Below are positions 23,947 to 31,278 of a stretch of DNA of 50,893 bases, one piece after another. The translations under genes were made by a program, and so were the position numbers. Origin of the DNA: JAFGWO01 sp965603295. GTDB taxonomy: Bacteria > BMS3Abin14. Every line of letters begins with the position of its first letter. The first letter of the stretch is position 1. The notes below the pieces were generated by a model. That model did no database searches and had not been told where the DNA came from. It was given only the letters and a program-made list of their open reading frames with translations. The DNA lies in NCBI GenBank assembly GCA_965603295.1, contig CBFDCL010000003.1:1-50893 (forward strand), given 5' to 3'.

Positions 23947-24507
23947 TTATTTTTTGCTAGTCGTCTTTGCTTTGGATTTTGAGCTTTGGCTTTTGGCCTT
24001 CTCTTTGGCCTTTGGACTTTGGGCTTTCCTTTGGACTTTGGACTTTGGACTTTGGACTTTCTCTTTCCCCCACAAATAGATCGCGTACTCGTAGCCGTCG
24101 AGGAGGGCCCGGAAAGAGGCTTCATTGATATTGTCGCTGGAGGCAGAGACCCTCCAGGCGAAGTTCCCATCAGAGAATACGATGCGCACCTCCACCTGGG
24201 CCGATGTCCCGATGGTTCCCTGGATCAGCTGAACCTCAAAATCCAGGAGTCGCACGTTGGGCACGTCCGGGAATAACCGGGCGAGAGATTTCTTCAGCAC
24301 ATTGGCCAGGGCATCTACCGGGCCCACACCCATGTCGGCCTCGTGCATTTCCTGTTGGCCTGCCCGCAGCATGACGGTGGCTTCAGGCCTTTCACCATCG
24401 TCGATCAGCCGATAGGTTCCGATGACCTCGAAGGGAGGTTTATAATCCTTCAGGAACCGGATAATCCCCAGTTCTTTGGTGGCGTTGATGATGTGGATCT
24501 CGGGCAT
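23947..24507 (-). CDS. Stand-alone LeuA-dimer (isopropylmalate/citramalate synthase regulatory) domain
   Basis: A 186-residue protein. Residues about 12-150 match the C-terminal allosteric domain of isopropylmalate and citramalate synthases: FEVIGTYRLIDDG, EATVMLRAGQQEMHEA, GVGPVDALANVLKKSL, LLDFEVQLIQGTIGTSAQVEV and the closing SSDNINEASFRALLDGYEYAI. The catalytic TIM barrel is absent, so this is a lone regulatory domain that may bind an amino acid or associate with a synthase encoded elsewhere. The last 35 residues are a Lys/Ser/Gln-rich low-complexity tail (KSKVQ, QSPKSK, KAKSQ). It is the direct translation of a TTTGGACTTTGG repeat tract running into the gene, and is probably non-functional or recently added. 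Confidence 0.8.
   Translation of the reverse strand: MPEIHIINATKELGIIRFLKDYKPPFEVIGTYRLIDDGERPEATVMLRAGQQEMHEADMGVGPVDALANVLKKSLARLFPDVPNVRLLDFEVQLIQGTIGTSAQVEVRIVFSDGNFAWRVSASSDNINEASFRALLDGYEYAIYLWGKEKVQSPKSKVQRKAQSPKAKEKAKSQSSKSKAKTTSKK
23958..24063. repeat. TTTGGAC/TTTGGCC repeat tract inside a gene end
   Basis: About 100 bases of degenerate words built on CTTTGGACTTTGG, CTTTGGCCT and TTTTGAGCT. In the minus-strand frame it encodes the low-complexity tail of the LeuA-dimer protein. Similar words occur near 32155-32180, so this is the intergenic repeat family invading a coding end. Confidence 0.75.
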
Positions 24508-24875
24508 AGCGGCGCGCTCCTCGCGGCAGGGAAAAGTTAAAGGTTAAAGATGAAACGTCAGGACTATTTAAGCGTATTTCCATTATCTTGTCACTTCAAC
24601 AATGGGGGCTGGTGGTGGGGAAACGGTTTGAGAGTTTGAAAGTTTGAAGGTTTGAAAGTTTCAGAAACGATGTCATCGCGAGCTGTCAATCGGGCGAAGC
24701 GATCTCGCGAGTGACCTTTGGGAACAGCAGCGATCCTATAGCTTCGCCTGAGATTGCTTCGACCAGGGTGACGGTCTCGCAATGACAACAAAACCACGTT
24801 AAACATTAAACGTTTTCCTAATCACTAATCACAAATCACTAACCACGGCTTTTCCCTCTGCACTCTGCGCTATTA
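24508..24875. other. Intergenic region with repeats and a palindromic element
   Basis: It separates the NIL-ferredoxin gene from the LeuA-domain gene. It holds a GTTTGAAAGTTTGAAGG tract (24627-24662), the inverted element at 24671-24787, then ACGTTAAACATTAAACG and AATCACTAATCAC words (24797-24845). No promoter was recognised. The size of the gap makes it uncertain whether the LeuA-domain and DHH genes belong to the SAM-regulated operon. Confidence 0.55.
24671..24787. repeat. CATTGCGAG-type palindromic (REP/MITE-like) element
   Basis: A 117-base element whose ends are inverted copies of TGTCATCGCGAG (24671-24682) and, on the other strand, TGTCATTGCGAG (24776-24787). Inside, CGAAGCGATCTCG on the left is mirrored by CGAAGCAATCTCAGG on the right. 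This resembles the TCATTGCGAGCGAAGCAATC palindromes scattered in many bacterial genomes. It has no coding capacity; such elements are thought to be moved by transposases acting in trans. Confidence 0.75.
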
Positions 24876-25310
24876 TTACCTGTGCTCCATCACTGGCCCC
24901 CCGTTGTAGATAAACAGGTCGATGCACTGAACCGGGCAGACCTTGTCGCAATTCCCGCAGGCAACGCATTTCAGCCGGTCGAGTTCAACTTTACCCTCCG
25001 GGCCCTCTATATGGAGGGCGCCTGTGGGACAAACAGCCGTACAGGCGCCGCAGTGAACGCAGCTGTCCTCGTCCCTCTGGACCTTATCCGAAACCTCCTC
25101 GATGAGGATGTTACAGCTTTCAAGATAATCGATGCCTTTCTGGTAGTCCTCATCGCTGCCCTCGAGGTTGATGATGGCATAGGAATCCTGGCGGGGCAGC
25201 ACCTTTGCCTCCAGGATATTAAAGATCAAATCGGTTTTCTTCGACAGACCGTAGATCACCGGGGTGTTCCAGGTCTTTTTCGTAAAACGCAGAATAACGG
25301 TTTTTTCCAT
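24876..25310 (-). CDS. NIL-domain ferredoxin (homocysteine biosynthesis partner)
   Basis: A 144-residue protein: an N-terminal NIL domain (about 1-75, RFTKKTWNTPVIYGLSKK), then two 4Fe-4S motifs, CVHCGACTAVCP (about 83-94) and CVACGNCDKVCP (about 113-124). NIL-ferredoxins of this kind pair with DUF39 proteins; in Methanosarcina the pair was shown to be needed for homocysteine formation from aspartate semialdehyde and sulfide. The start is supported by AAGGAG 6 bases upstream. It lies third in the unit led by the SAM riboswitch, behind DUF39 and UPF0280. It probably supplies electrons or handles sulfur for the thiol-forming step; the mechanism is not settled. Confidence 0.9.
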   Translation of the reverse strand: MEKTVILRFTKKTWNTPVIYGLSKKTDLIFNILEAKVLPRQDSYAIINLEGSDEDYQKGIDYLESCNILIEEVSDKVQRDEDSCVHCGACTAVCPTGALHIEGPEGKVELDRLKCVACGNCDKVCPVQCIDLFIYNGGPVMEHR

Positions 25311-25373
25311 GGGAAACTCCTTATAGAACTGAAAAAATTTCGGCCTTCCACGTAAAACATTAAACTTTAAACC

Positions 25374-26126
25374 TTAAACGTGTTTTTTCCCCTCCCCCAA
25401 CGGCACAAGTTCCACCTCCCCTTTGGCCCCGATCCGGTCCCCGAGGATGGCCACTGCTCCGGTGACACCCTCGACGGAAAGGACCCAATCCAGCCCCGGT
25501 TCGATATCCGCTGGTCCTTTGACCCGGTTCCCCAGCGCTGTCGCGGCCGCGTCGGCAAGAGCCCCTGAGGGTGCGATCACCGTGGCGCAGTCGGCCTTCC
25601 CGAAACTGAGGGAGGGCCCCACGGTTCCGGAGGAGGAACACACGGACATTCCGGAACCCGGATCCAGAGTCAGCCCCAGCCGGCCGCTCAACGGGGAAGG
25701 ACCAGCCCACAGACCAACGGTATTGGGTCCCTCACCGATAAGGAAAAGGTCCCCCCCATTTTCCACCAGGATACGGGGACTGAACTCCGACAGATCCGCG
25801 GCCACGGCGTGAGCCAGAGCCCCGGCAACAGCGGCCATGGGACCGATCCCGACGGCAGCGGCGGCATCGATCATCCGGGCCGCGAGAGAGCCCCGGGGGG
25901 CCGGTTCTTCCCAGGGTTCCAGAGTCCCGGTGAACCCGGGATACCGGGCAATATATTCCTCGATATCCGCCCGATGAATTCTGATGGACCGGACCGCTTC
26001 TTTCTTCAGGTCCCGGTCCGCGGCGATCCAAAGGTCGGTCTCCCTGACGGCGGCGGCAAACGACACCAACCCCGGCGGAGTGGCTTTCTCCCTGTAATCC
26101 CGGGAAGCGAAGGAACCGGTGTTCAT
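25374..26126 (-). CDS. UPF0280 family protein (sulfide assimilation)
   Basis: A 250-residue protein of the UPF0280/COG2122 family, distantly related to ApbE flavin transferases. Typical segments are YREKATPPGLVSFAAAVRETDL at the start, AARMIDAAAAVGIGPMAAVAGALA in the middle, and LVENGGDLFLIGEGP and SSSGTVGPSLSFGKADCATV further on. A COG2122 protein was reported to aid efficient sulfide assimilation in Methanosarcina, which fits its place between the DUF39 and NIL-ferredoxin genes. It begins 3 bases after the DUF39 stop, so the two are cotranscribed under the SAM riboswitch. The biochemical activity is unknown. Confidence 0.88.
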   Translation of the reverse strand: MNTGSFASRDYREKATPPGLVSFAAAVRETDLWIAADRDLKKEAVRSIRIHRADIEEYIARYPGFTGTLEPWEEPAPRGSLAARMIDAAAAVGIGPMAAVAGALAHAVAADLSEFSPRILVENGGDLFLIGEGPNTVGLWAGPSPLSGRLGLTLDPGSGMSVCSSSGTVGPSLSFGKADCATVIAPSGALADAAATALGNRVKGPADIEPGLDWVLSVEGVTGAVAILGDRIGAKGEVELVPLGEGKKHV

Positions 26127-26129
26127 AAC

Positions 26130-27302
26130 TCAGACATCAGAGGGGCCGGGGAGGGGATGCTGGGGTACGCCCAGCGTGAACCCCTCCTCGAGGATCCACC
26201 TCTTGAGTTCCTGACAGATCTCGAGGGCCATCGGCTGGCTGGAGAGGGGGGATGTGGGGATATCCCTCCCGTTAAACCGGATCGTCCCGCTGCGCAGTTC
26301 CTCGTAGCTCACCTCGGCGAGGACCTTTCCCGTGGCCTGCGGGTAATCCTTCCCGTAATCAACGATGTTCGTATAGATATCCTTGTCGCGTACGCCGGTG
26401 AACCTGGCCATCTCCTCATCGAGGATCGGGACGGGGACTCCCAGCCCGACGAACAGGCTTATGCCGTAGCCCAGCATGCTCGAACCCCTCAAATACCTTT
26501 GCTTCATCCCCTTGAGATCGCCCATCACCGCGAGGGTCCCCGCCGGAGTCCGCACCACACCGTTTTCTCCCCGGGCCGCGTTGGGGTTGTGCTGAGTGCC
26601 GTGCCAGATGACAAATCCCTCCCCACCACCGAGAAAAATCCGGGTTCCCAGGCCGATGGTTCGGTAATAAGGATCGTTCATGAGGGGTGACATCTGTCCC
26701 GCGTTGGAATAGTTGGCGTTCCCTCCGTCAGGCTTTAACACGCCCATGTAGGTGTAAATGGTCTGCTCTCCCATGTTCACGGCGCAATTGTAGTTCTGGT
26801 AGGCGTTCCTGGGGTTGAGCAGGACCGCGTAAGGAAGCTCCTCAAGGGTTTTTTCCAGACGGGCATGTTTTTTCGGATAGCAGTCCGTTCCATAGGCCTC
26901 GACTTTTATCGTCACCGCCTTGCCGGACACAAGGTCCTCGATTACGTGCCCCCCTCCATACAGGAACCGCCCCGGATGGACCTTGTTGAGGGGATCATCC
27001 TCCTTCGCCTCGGTGACACCCAGAAATGCGTCTACTGCCGCCAGTCCAGCATAGGCAGGCACATCATTGAACCATATTTTGCTGGCCTTGATCTTGGGTG
27101 TCGTATGGCCGAAGTTGAACATGGCGCTCGAGGAACACATCATGCCGAACGTTCCGGTGGTCACCACGTCTACCTCCCCGGCGGCCCTGGCCGGCCCAAC
27201 TTCATCCACGAGATCGGACATCTCGTTGGCGGTCAGGACAACGGCTTTTCCGGTTCTGATACGTTCGTTGATCTCCTCGAAGCTCTTCTTCACTTTGGCC
27301 AT
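26130..27302 (-). CDS. Homocysteine biosynthesis protein, DUF39 family
   Basis: A 390-residue DUF39 (COG1900) protein, recognised by VVTTGTFGMMCSSSAMFNFGHT near residue 45, PAYAGLAAVDAFLG, YGGGHVIEDLVSGKAV, GTDCYPKK and GEGFVIWHGTQHNP. It has conserved Cys residues (C56, and the one in DCYPKK) that are candidates for carrying sulfur. The family converts aspartate semialdehyde and sulfide to homocysteine in anaerobes that lack the usual acyl-homoserine route. No CBS domains follow, unlike some archaeal members. The start has AAGGAGAGG upstream. A SAM-I riboswitch and terminator lie in its 5' leader, so expression should drop when SAM is plentiful, in keeping with a methionine-branch enzyme. 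Confidence 0.92.
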   Translation of the reverse strand: MAKVKKSFEEINERIRTGKAVVLTANEMSDLVDEVGPARAAGEVDVVTTGTFGMMCSSSAMFNFGHTTPKIKASKIWFNDVPAYAGLAAVDAFLGVTEAKEDDPLNKVHPGRFLYGGGHVIEDLVSGKAVTIKVEAYGTDCYPKKHARLEKTLEELPYAVLLNPRNAYQNYNCAVNMGEQTIYTYMGVLKPDGGNANYSNAGQMSPLMNDPYYRTIGLGTRIFLGGGEGFVIWHGTQHNPNAARGENGVVRTPAGTLAVMGDLKGMKQRYLRGSSMLGYGISLFVGLGVPVPILDEEMARFTGVRDKDIYTNIVDYGKDYPQATGKVLAEVSYEELRSGTIRFNGRDIPTSPLSSQPMALEICQELKRWILEEGFTLGVPQHPLPGPSDV

Positions 27303-27421
27303 TTTTCCTCTCCTTCACTTTTTCAATGCTTTACCCAAAACCACGCTTTTACCGTGACGAACAAATGTGAAATTTTTTTGCCCTTCATCCTTCATTCAGG
27401 TTTCGCCCGCAATGCCCGAAT

Positions 27422-27450
27422 AAAAAAACCCCTCCCGGTAACAGGAGGGG
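27422..27450 (-). terminator. Terminator of the SAM riboswitch
   Basis: On the minus strand CCCCTCC pairs with GGAGGGG across an 8-base loop, followed by seven T residues. It lies 19 bases beyond the aptamer P1 helix and 120 bases before the DUF39 start codon, as in SAM-regulated transcription attenuators. Confidence 0.92.
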
Positions 27451-27469
27451 CAAGATGGTTTACCCGACT

Positions 27470-27578
27470 CCTCATCTACCAAGAAAAACTTGCGGGAATT
27501 AGCACCGGGCACCACGCGATGTGCGCGGCCGGTTGCTGTGGCTTCAGAGGGCCCGTCCCTCCACCACTCTTGATAAGG
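27470..27578 (-). promoter_or_regulatory. SAM-I (S-box) riboswitch
   Basis: The minus strand carries the S-box signature: P1 strand CCTTATC (27572-27578) followed by AAGAG, GGGCCCTCTGAAGCC, ACAGCAACC, and GTGCTAATTCC, closing with the P1 partner GATGAGG (27470-27476), which pairs fully with one G-U. The downstream terminator completes an OFF switch. It controls the homocysteine operon, so methionine-branch synthesis is shut down by S-adenosylmethionine. Confidence 0.95.
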
Positions 27579-27610
27579 GTGTCTTTTTCCTCTTTTATGT
27601 AGGGAAAGAG

Positions 27611-27639
27611 GTTATGCACAACCTAACTAGGAAAGTCAA
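27611..27639 (-). promoter_or_regulatory. Sigma-70-type promoter of the homocysteine operon
   Basis: On the minus strand TTGACT (27634-27639) and CATAAC (27611-27616) are separated by 17 bases. Transcription would begin about 25 bases before the riboswitch aptamer, the expected position. Confidence 0.7.
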
Positions 27640-27843
27640 GTATTATAAGTTTTTTCTATTTTCCCATGAACCGGTGGCTGTTTTGAAAGAAAGTGAGAAA
27701 TCGGAGACCTGGACCTGGCAGTAGCATGAAAAATGACCAGGGCCACCGAAATTTTTCAGGACCCGAATAATAATTATGATATAGGTTACAAATAACAGAA
27801 TTTACCCAGGACCAGAACAAGGACAAGAAGAAAAATCGATACC

Positions 27844-28110
27844 ATGGCCCATCGCACTCTCCCCATAGCCTACTGCCCTCTTAACGAAGTGGAAGCGTGG
27901 AGCTTTCCTTTTTTCATAAAAAAGGGCCGAGGAGTGGAAGCGGACCAGCTTCTCCTTGAGTTTCACATCTGGCACATGACTGGTGAGGAAAAAGAGGTCA
28001 TGGGGGAACTGATCCAGATCTCGGAAATATCCGACCTGGAGGGACAGGGGTTTCCGAAGGATAACAGGGGTGTTTATATCATCGGGGAAGAATGGACAGA
28101 AGGCTTCTAG
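27844..28110 (+). CDS. Small hypothetical protein
   Basis: An 88-residue frame rich in acidic residues from residue 20 on (EFHIWHMTGEEKEVMGELIQ, ISDLEGQGFPKDN), with codon use like its neighbours and a plausible amphipathic pattern. I do not recognise a family. No strong ribosome-binding site precedes the ATG, and the first 15 codons look repeat-like (CCATAGCCTACTGCCC), so the true start may differ. It lies alone, divergent from the riboswitch promoter and about 220 bases before the globin gene. Confidence 0.4.
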   Translation: MAHRTLPIAYCPLNEVEAWSFPFFIKKGRGVEADQLLLEFHIWHMTGEEKEVMGELIQISEISDLEGQGFPKDNRGVYIIGEEWTEGF

Positions 28111-28328
28111 TCCCGGTCACCCGGAAGCCAGCTTTCCTTCCTAAAGAATCCACCGATCTTTCAAGTTAAGATTTGCCCTTGGGTAAAGATGCGCACCCTT
28201 CTTCCACAACACTTCGGGGTTGCCCAAAATACCGTAAATGTGGAAAAATATTTAAAAGTGTTTTTCAATTCCTCTACCGTTTAATTCTCAAAACTTTTAA
28301 TTGCAGGACTTTTTTGCGGGAGATTCTC

Positions 28329-29219
28329 ATGACTACCTCCAAAGCGCTCAAAACCCACTATGAACTGACGGAGGCCGAGCAGAAGATCCTCGGCGGCTTG
28401 AACCCCTTGATGACACAACACCGGGAACGTTTCGCGCAGGATTTTTACGATTACATCCTGTCCCATGAGGACATGGCCGTTTATTTCCAGGAACAGGCGA
28501 AACTCGATAAACACAAGCTGCTCATCGCAGCCTGGTTTATGAGACTCTTCAGTCCCACTTTCGACGAAGCCTATATTCGCGATCTGCATCGCATCGGTAA
28601 GATCCATGTCGAGATCAGCCTGGACGGCCATTTCGTCAACGCGGCGATGGCAAGGGTACGTAGCTTCATCACCGATGTAATCATGGCCAATATCGACCCG
28701 GATGAACGGGAAGAAACCCTGCATGCCATTAACAAGATCCTGGACATCAATCTTGACATTATCACCAGTTCCTACCGTCAGGCGGAACTGAAAAAATATT
28801 TCATCTCCGCCCGGGCTGAATCGGCCCTGGTCAGTTTCATGGAACGGTTTACCTACGGCCTGAACCTTGTCCTCGCCCTTGCTCTTGTGGTCGTATCCAT
28901 TGGCGTTGTCAGCCTGTTCGTCCACGATGTTCTGAACGTCTTCCGCAGCACCAGACTCGAAACCAGTGTCGTTGCCGCTTTAGGCTCCCTGCTGATTATC
29001 TGGATGATGATCGAGCTCCTCGGAACCGAGATACATCATCTGAAAGGACGCAAGATCCCCATCAAGGTCTTTATCGGGATTGTCCTCATCGCCTTTATCC
29101 GAAAAGTCCTCATCGGGTCCCTCGAGCACGGGGACATCACCGAGTACGGGACCAAGATCCTGACCCTCTTCGTCCTCGCCCTGGTTTACTGGCTGATCTC
29201 GAGAGCCGACAGGGCGTGA
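28329..29219 (+). CDS. Protoglobin-PsiE membrane fusion
   Basis: A 296-residue protein. Residues about 1-160 form a globin-coupled-sensor/protoglobin domain: LTEAEQKILGGLNPLM, FYDYILSHEDMAVYF, and the F-helix HRIGKIHVEISLDGHFV, whose KIH His is the expected heme ligand. Residues about 175-290 form a four-helix membrane domain ending FVLALVYWLISRADRA, matching the phosphate-starvation-inducible PsiE family, with the conserved EIHHLKGRKIPIKVFIGI. The ATG at 28329 is supported by GGGAG 7 bases upstream. It overlaps mobA by 4 bases (GTGA). Globins of this class sense or bind O2, NO or CO; coupling to PsiE, whose function is unknown, suggests a gas-responsive membrane protein (inferred). Confidence 0.87.
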   Translation: MTTSKALKTHYELTEAEQKILGGLNPLMTQHRERFAQDFYDYILSHEDMAVYFQEQAKLDKHKLLIAAWFMRLFSPTFDEAYIRDLHRIGKIHVEISLDGHFVNAAMARVRSFITDVIMANIDPDEREETLHAINKILDINLDIITSSYRQAELKKYFISARAESALVSFMERFTYGLNLVLALALVVVSIGVVSLFVHDVLNVFRSTRLETSVVAALGSLLIIWMMIELLGTEIHHLKGRKIPIKVFIGIVLIAFIRKVLIGSLEHGDITEYGTKILTLFVLALVYWLISRADRA

Positions 29220-29806
29220 ACGGCTCCCCCCCCGTTGCCGAGGATGTTGCCGGGGCGATCCTCGTTGGAGGCCGGAGCAGCCGGTTCGGACGGGATAAAG
29301 TCCTTCTACCCTTTGGGAACAAACCCCTTTTCGCCCACATCTATGACATCCTGGCACCCCTGGTCGGTGAGGTCTTCATTGTGGGCCATCACCGACCGGA
29401 GTTCGAAATCTTCGGGCTGCGCGTCGTCGGGGACCTGGTCCCCGACGCGGGGCCCCTGGGAGGGATTTATACCGCCCTGAAATCCACGAAGGCACCCTTC
29501 GTTCTCGCCATAGGGGCCGACATGCCCTTTCTGACCACCTCTTTCCTTGGAAAAATCCTTCAATCCGCCGGGAACGCAGACGCGGTCATCCCGAGGGGAT
29601 CCCGGGGTCTCGAACCCCTTTCCGCCGTTTATTCGGGAACATGCATCGAGCCGATGCGCGCGAGTCTTGCAAGGGGCAACCGCAGGATCGTCCGGGCCCT
29701 GGAAGGAATGAATCTCCTCACCCCCGAAATCGCCCTCACGGTGGGGGGAAAAGACCCCTTTTTCAACATCAACTTCCCGGAGGATTACGAGGGAATGGAA
29801 AAGTAA
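29216..29806 (+). CDS. mobA: Molybdenum cofactor guanylyltransferase MobA
   Basis: A 196-residue protein with the nucleotidyltransferase signature AILVGGRSSRFGRDKVLLPFG near residue 14 (GTP-binding loop), DLVPDAGPLGGIYTAL near 73 and the metal-binding GADMPFL near 100. MobA attaches GMP to molybdopterin to form the bis-MGD cofactor of formate dehydrogenases, nitrate reductases and related enzymes. The GTG start overlaps the globin-PsiE stop, so the two are co-translated. Length and motifs agree with the family. The cofactor-using enzymes are not in the window. Confidence 0.9.
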   Translation: MNGSPPVAEDVAGAILVGGRSSRFGRDKVLLPFGNKPLFAHIYDILAPLVGEVFIVGHHRPEFEIFGLRVVGDLVPDAGPLGGIYTALKSTKAPFVLAIGADMPFLTTSFLGKILQSAGNADAVIPRGSRGLEPLSAVYSGTCIEPMRASLARGNRRIVRALEGMNLLTPEIALTVGGKDPFFNINFPEDYEGMEK

Positions 29807-30122
29807 GAGTGTGCAGTGTGAAGTTTGCAGTTTGATGTTTGACGTTTGATGTTGCGGGCTGCCGCCTTACGACAAAAGAGCCTTAGGATCACGGATTTCA
29901 ACTTCAAACCCCAAACCTCAAACTTCAAACCGTTAACTTCCCATCGTTATTCCCCTTTAAATTTCTGTGGTTTTTGGTTATTATTCTTGACTATAACCCT
30001 AACTTTATATTAATGGGGTTATTACAGCCAGCCGGAGTCCATCAGAACCGGCCGGCTTTTTCACTTTTCGGACAGGCATTTAAGGCTGCACCAGAATTCC
30101 TTTTCACCTCCGGGAGGGTTCG
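29807..30122. other. Intergenic repeats and leader before cysK
   Basis: 29807-29935 is a run of GTTTGACGTTTGATGTT-type words followed by inverse words CAAACCTCAAACTTCAAAC. 29936-30122 is AT-rich with TTGACT near 29986 and a hairpin listed separately, then GGGAGGG as ribosome-binding site of cysK. Confidence 0.5.
30030..30061 (+). terminator. Terminator-like hairpin in the cysK leader
   Basis: AGCCGG (30030-30035) pairs with CCGGCT (30052-30057) across a 16-base loop and is followed by a T-run. It stands about 60 bases before the cysK start, so it could end mobA-operon transcription or act as an attenuator for cysK. No known riboswitch fold was recognised around it. Confidence 0.45.
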
Positions 30123-31055
30123 ATGGGAAAGATCTTTAACAGCATCACCGAACTCGTTGGCAAAACCCCACTGCTTCGCTTAAACAGGATCACGGATCAG
30201 GAGGGGGGCACTATCCTTCTCAAGATGGAATCCTTTAACCCCCTGTCCAGCGTCAAGGACCGCATCGGCCTGAATATGATCGACGACGCCCAGCAGAAGG
30301 GGCTAATTTCCGGGAACACCGTTATTGTCGAACCCACCTCGGGAAACACGGGCATTGCCCTCGCTTTTGTGGCGGCCAGCCGGGGATATCGCCTTATCCT
30401 CACCATGCCCGAAACCATGAGCGTCGAAAGGCAGAAACTCCTGCGGGCCCTGGGCGCCGAGATCGTCCTGACACCCGGTGTCGAGGGGATGAGGGGCGCT
30501 ATCGTCAAGGCACAGGAGATCACCAGAAACACCCCCCATGCCTTCATGCCGCAGCAGTTCGAGAACCCGGCCAACCCGGAGGCCCACCGGCGAACCACGG
30601 CGGAGGAGATCTGGGACGACACGGACGGGCAGGTGGACATCCTCGTTGCCGGGGTCGGGACAGGAGGAAGCCTCACGGGGATCGGGGAGGTCCTGAAGGA
30701 GAGAAAACCGGGGTTTTCGGTCATCGCCGTGGAACCTGCGGACAGCCCTGTTCTTTCAGGCGGCAGCCCCGGGGCTCATGCTATCCAGGGGATCGGCGCC
30801 GGCTTTATCCCGCCTGTTCTCAACACCGGGATCATCGACGAGATCATCAAGGTCAGGGCAGAAGAAGCCTTTGGGACCTGCCGGCTCCTCGCCACAAAGG
30901 AAGGTGTCCTCGCCGGCATCTCCGCCGGTGCCAACGTCTGGGCCGCTCTTCAGGTGGCCGTGCGCCCGGAAAACCTCGATAAGACCATCGTCACCATCAT
31001 GTGTGACACCGGCGAACGCTACCTCTCGACGCGGTTGTTCGATACGGAAAATTGA
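30123..31055 (+). CDS. cysK: Cysteine synthase (O-acetylserine sulfhydrylase)
   Basis: A 310-residue PLP enzyme. NPLSSVKDRIG near residue 40 holds the PLP Lys (in SVKDR), PTSGNTGIALA near 69 is the substrate-binding loop, and GVGTGGSLTGIGE near 179 binds the PLP phosphate. It converts O-acetylserine and sulfide to cysteine in the cytoplasm. Length and motifs are those of CysK rather than CysM or cystathionine synthase, though the two subclasses are close. GGGAGGG lies 5 bases before the ATG. With the homocysteine genes, it shows direct sulfide assimilation in this organism. No cysE gene is adjacent. Confidence 0.93.
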   Translation: MGKIFNSITELVGKTPLLRLNRITDQEGGTILLKMESFNPLSSVKDRIGLNMIDDAQQKGLISGNTVIVEPTSGNTGIALAFVAASRGYRLILTMPETMSVERQKLLRALGAEIVLTPGVEGMRGAIVKAQEITRNTPHAFMPQQFENPANPEAHRRTTAEEIWDDTDGQVDILVAGVGTGGSLTGIGEVLKERKPGFSVIAVEPADSPVLSGGSPGAHAIQGIGAGFIPPVLNTGIIDEIIKVRAEEAFGTCRLLATKEGVLAGISAGANVWAALQVAVRPENLDKTIVTIMCDTGERYLSTRLFDTEN

Positions 31056-31278
31056 GAATTGAGGATTGAGGATTGAGAAAAAAGTTTGAAGTAGAATGAT
31101 CGCGCGGTCATCGCGCTTGTCACGTCGTAATTCGAAGAACGAAGATGGAAGCCATTTCCCGGGCGACTTGTGCCCCGTGGCTTTTTGCGAAGAGGGATGA
31201 ATTCTGAACCAGACTCCTACGTATAACGTTAAACATTTAATGTTAAACGCTTAACGTGTGCAAAGGTCCACCCAATCC

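Noticed and set aside
24671..24787. Insertion sequence remnant
   Set aside because: There is no transposase coding and the structure is a small palindromic element, so it is listed as a REP/MITE-like repeat instead.
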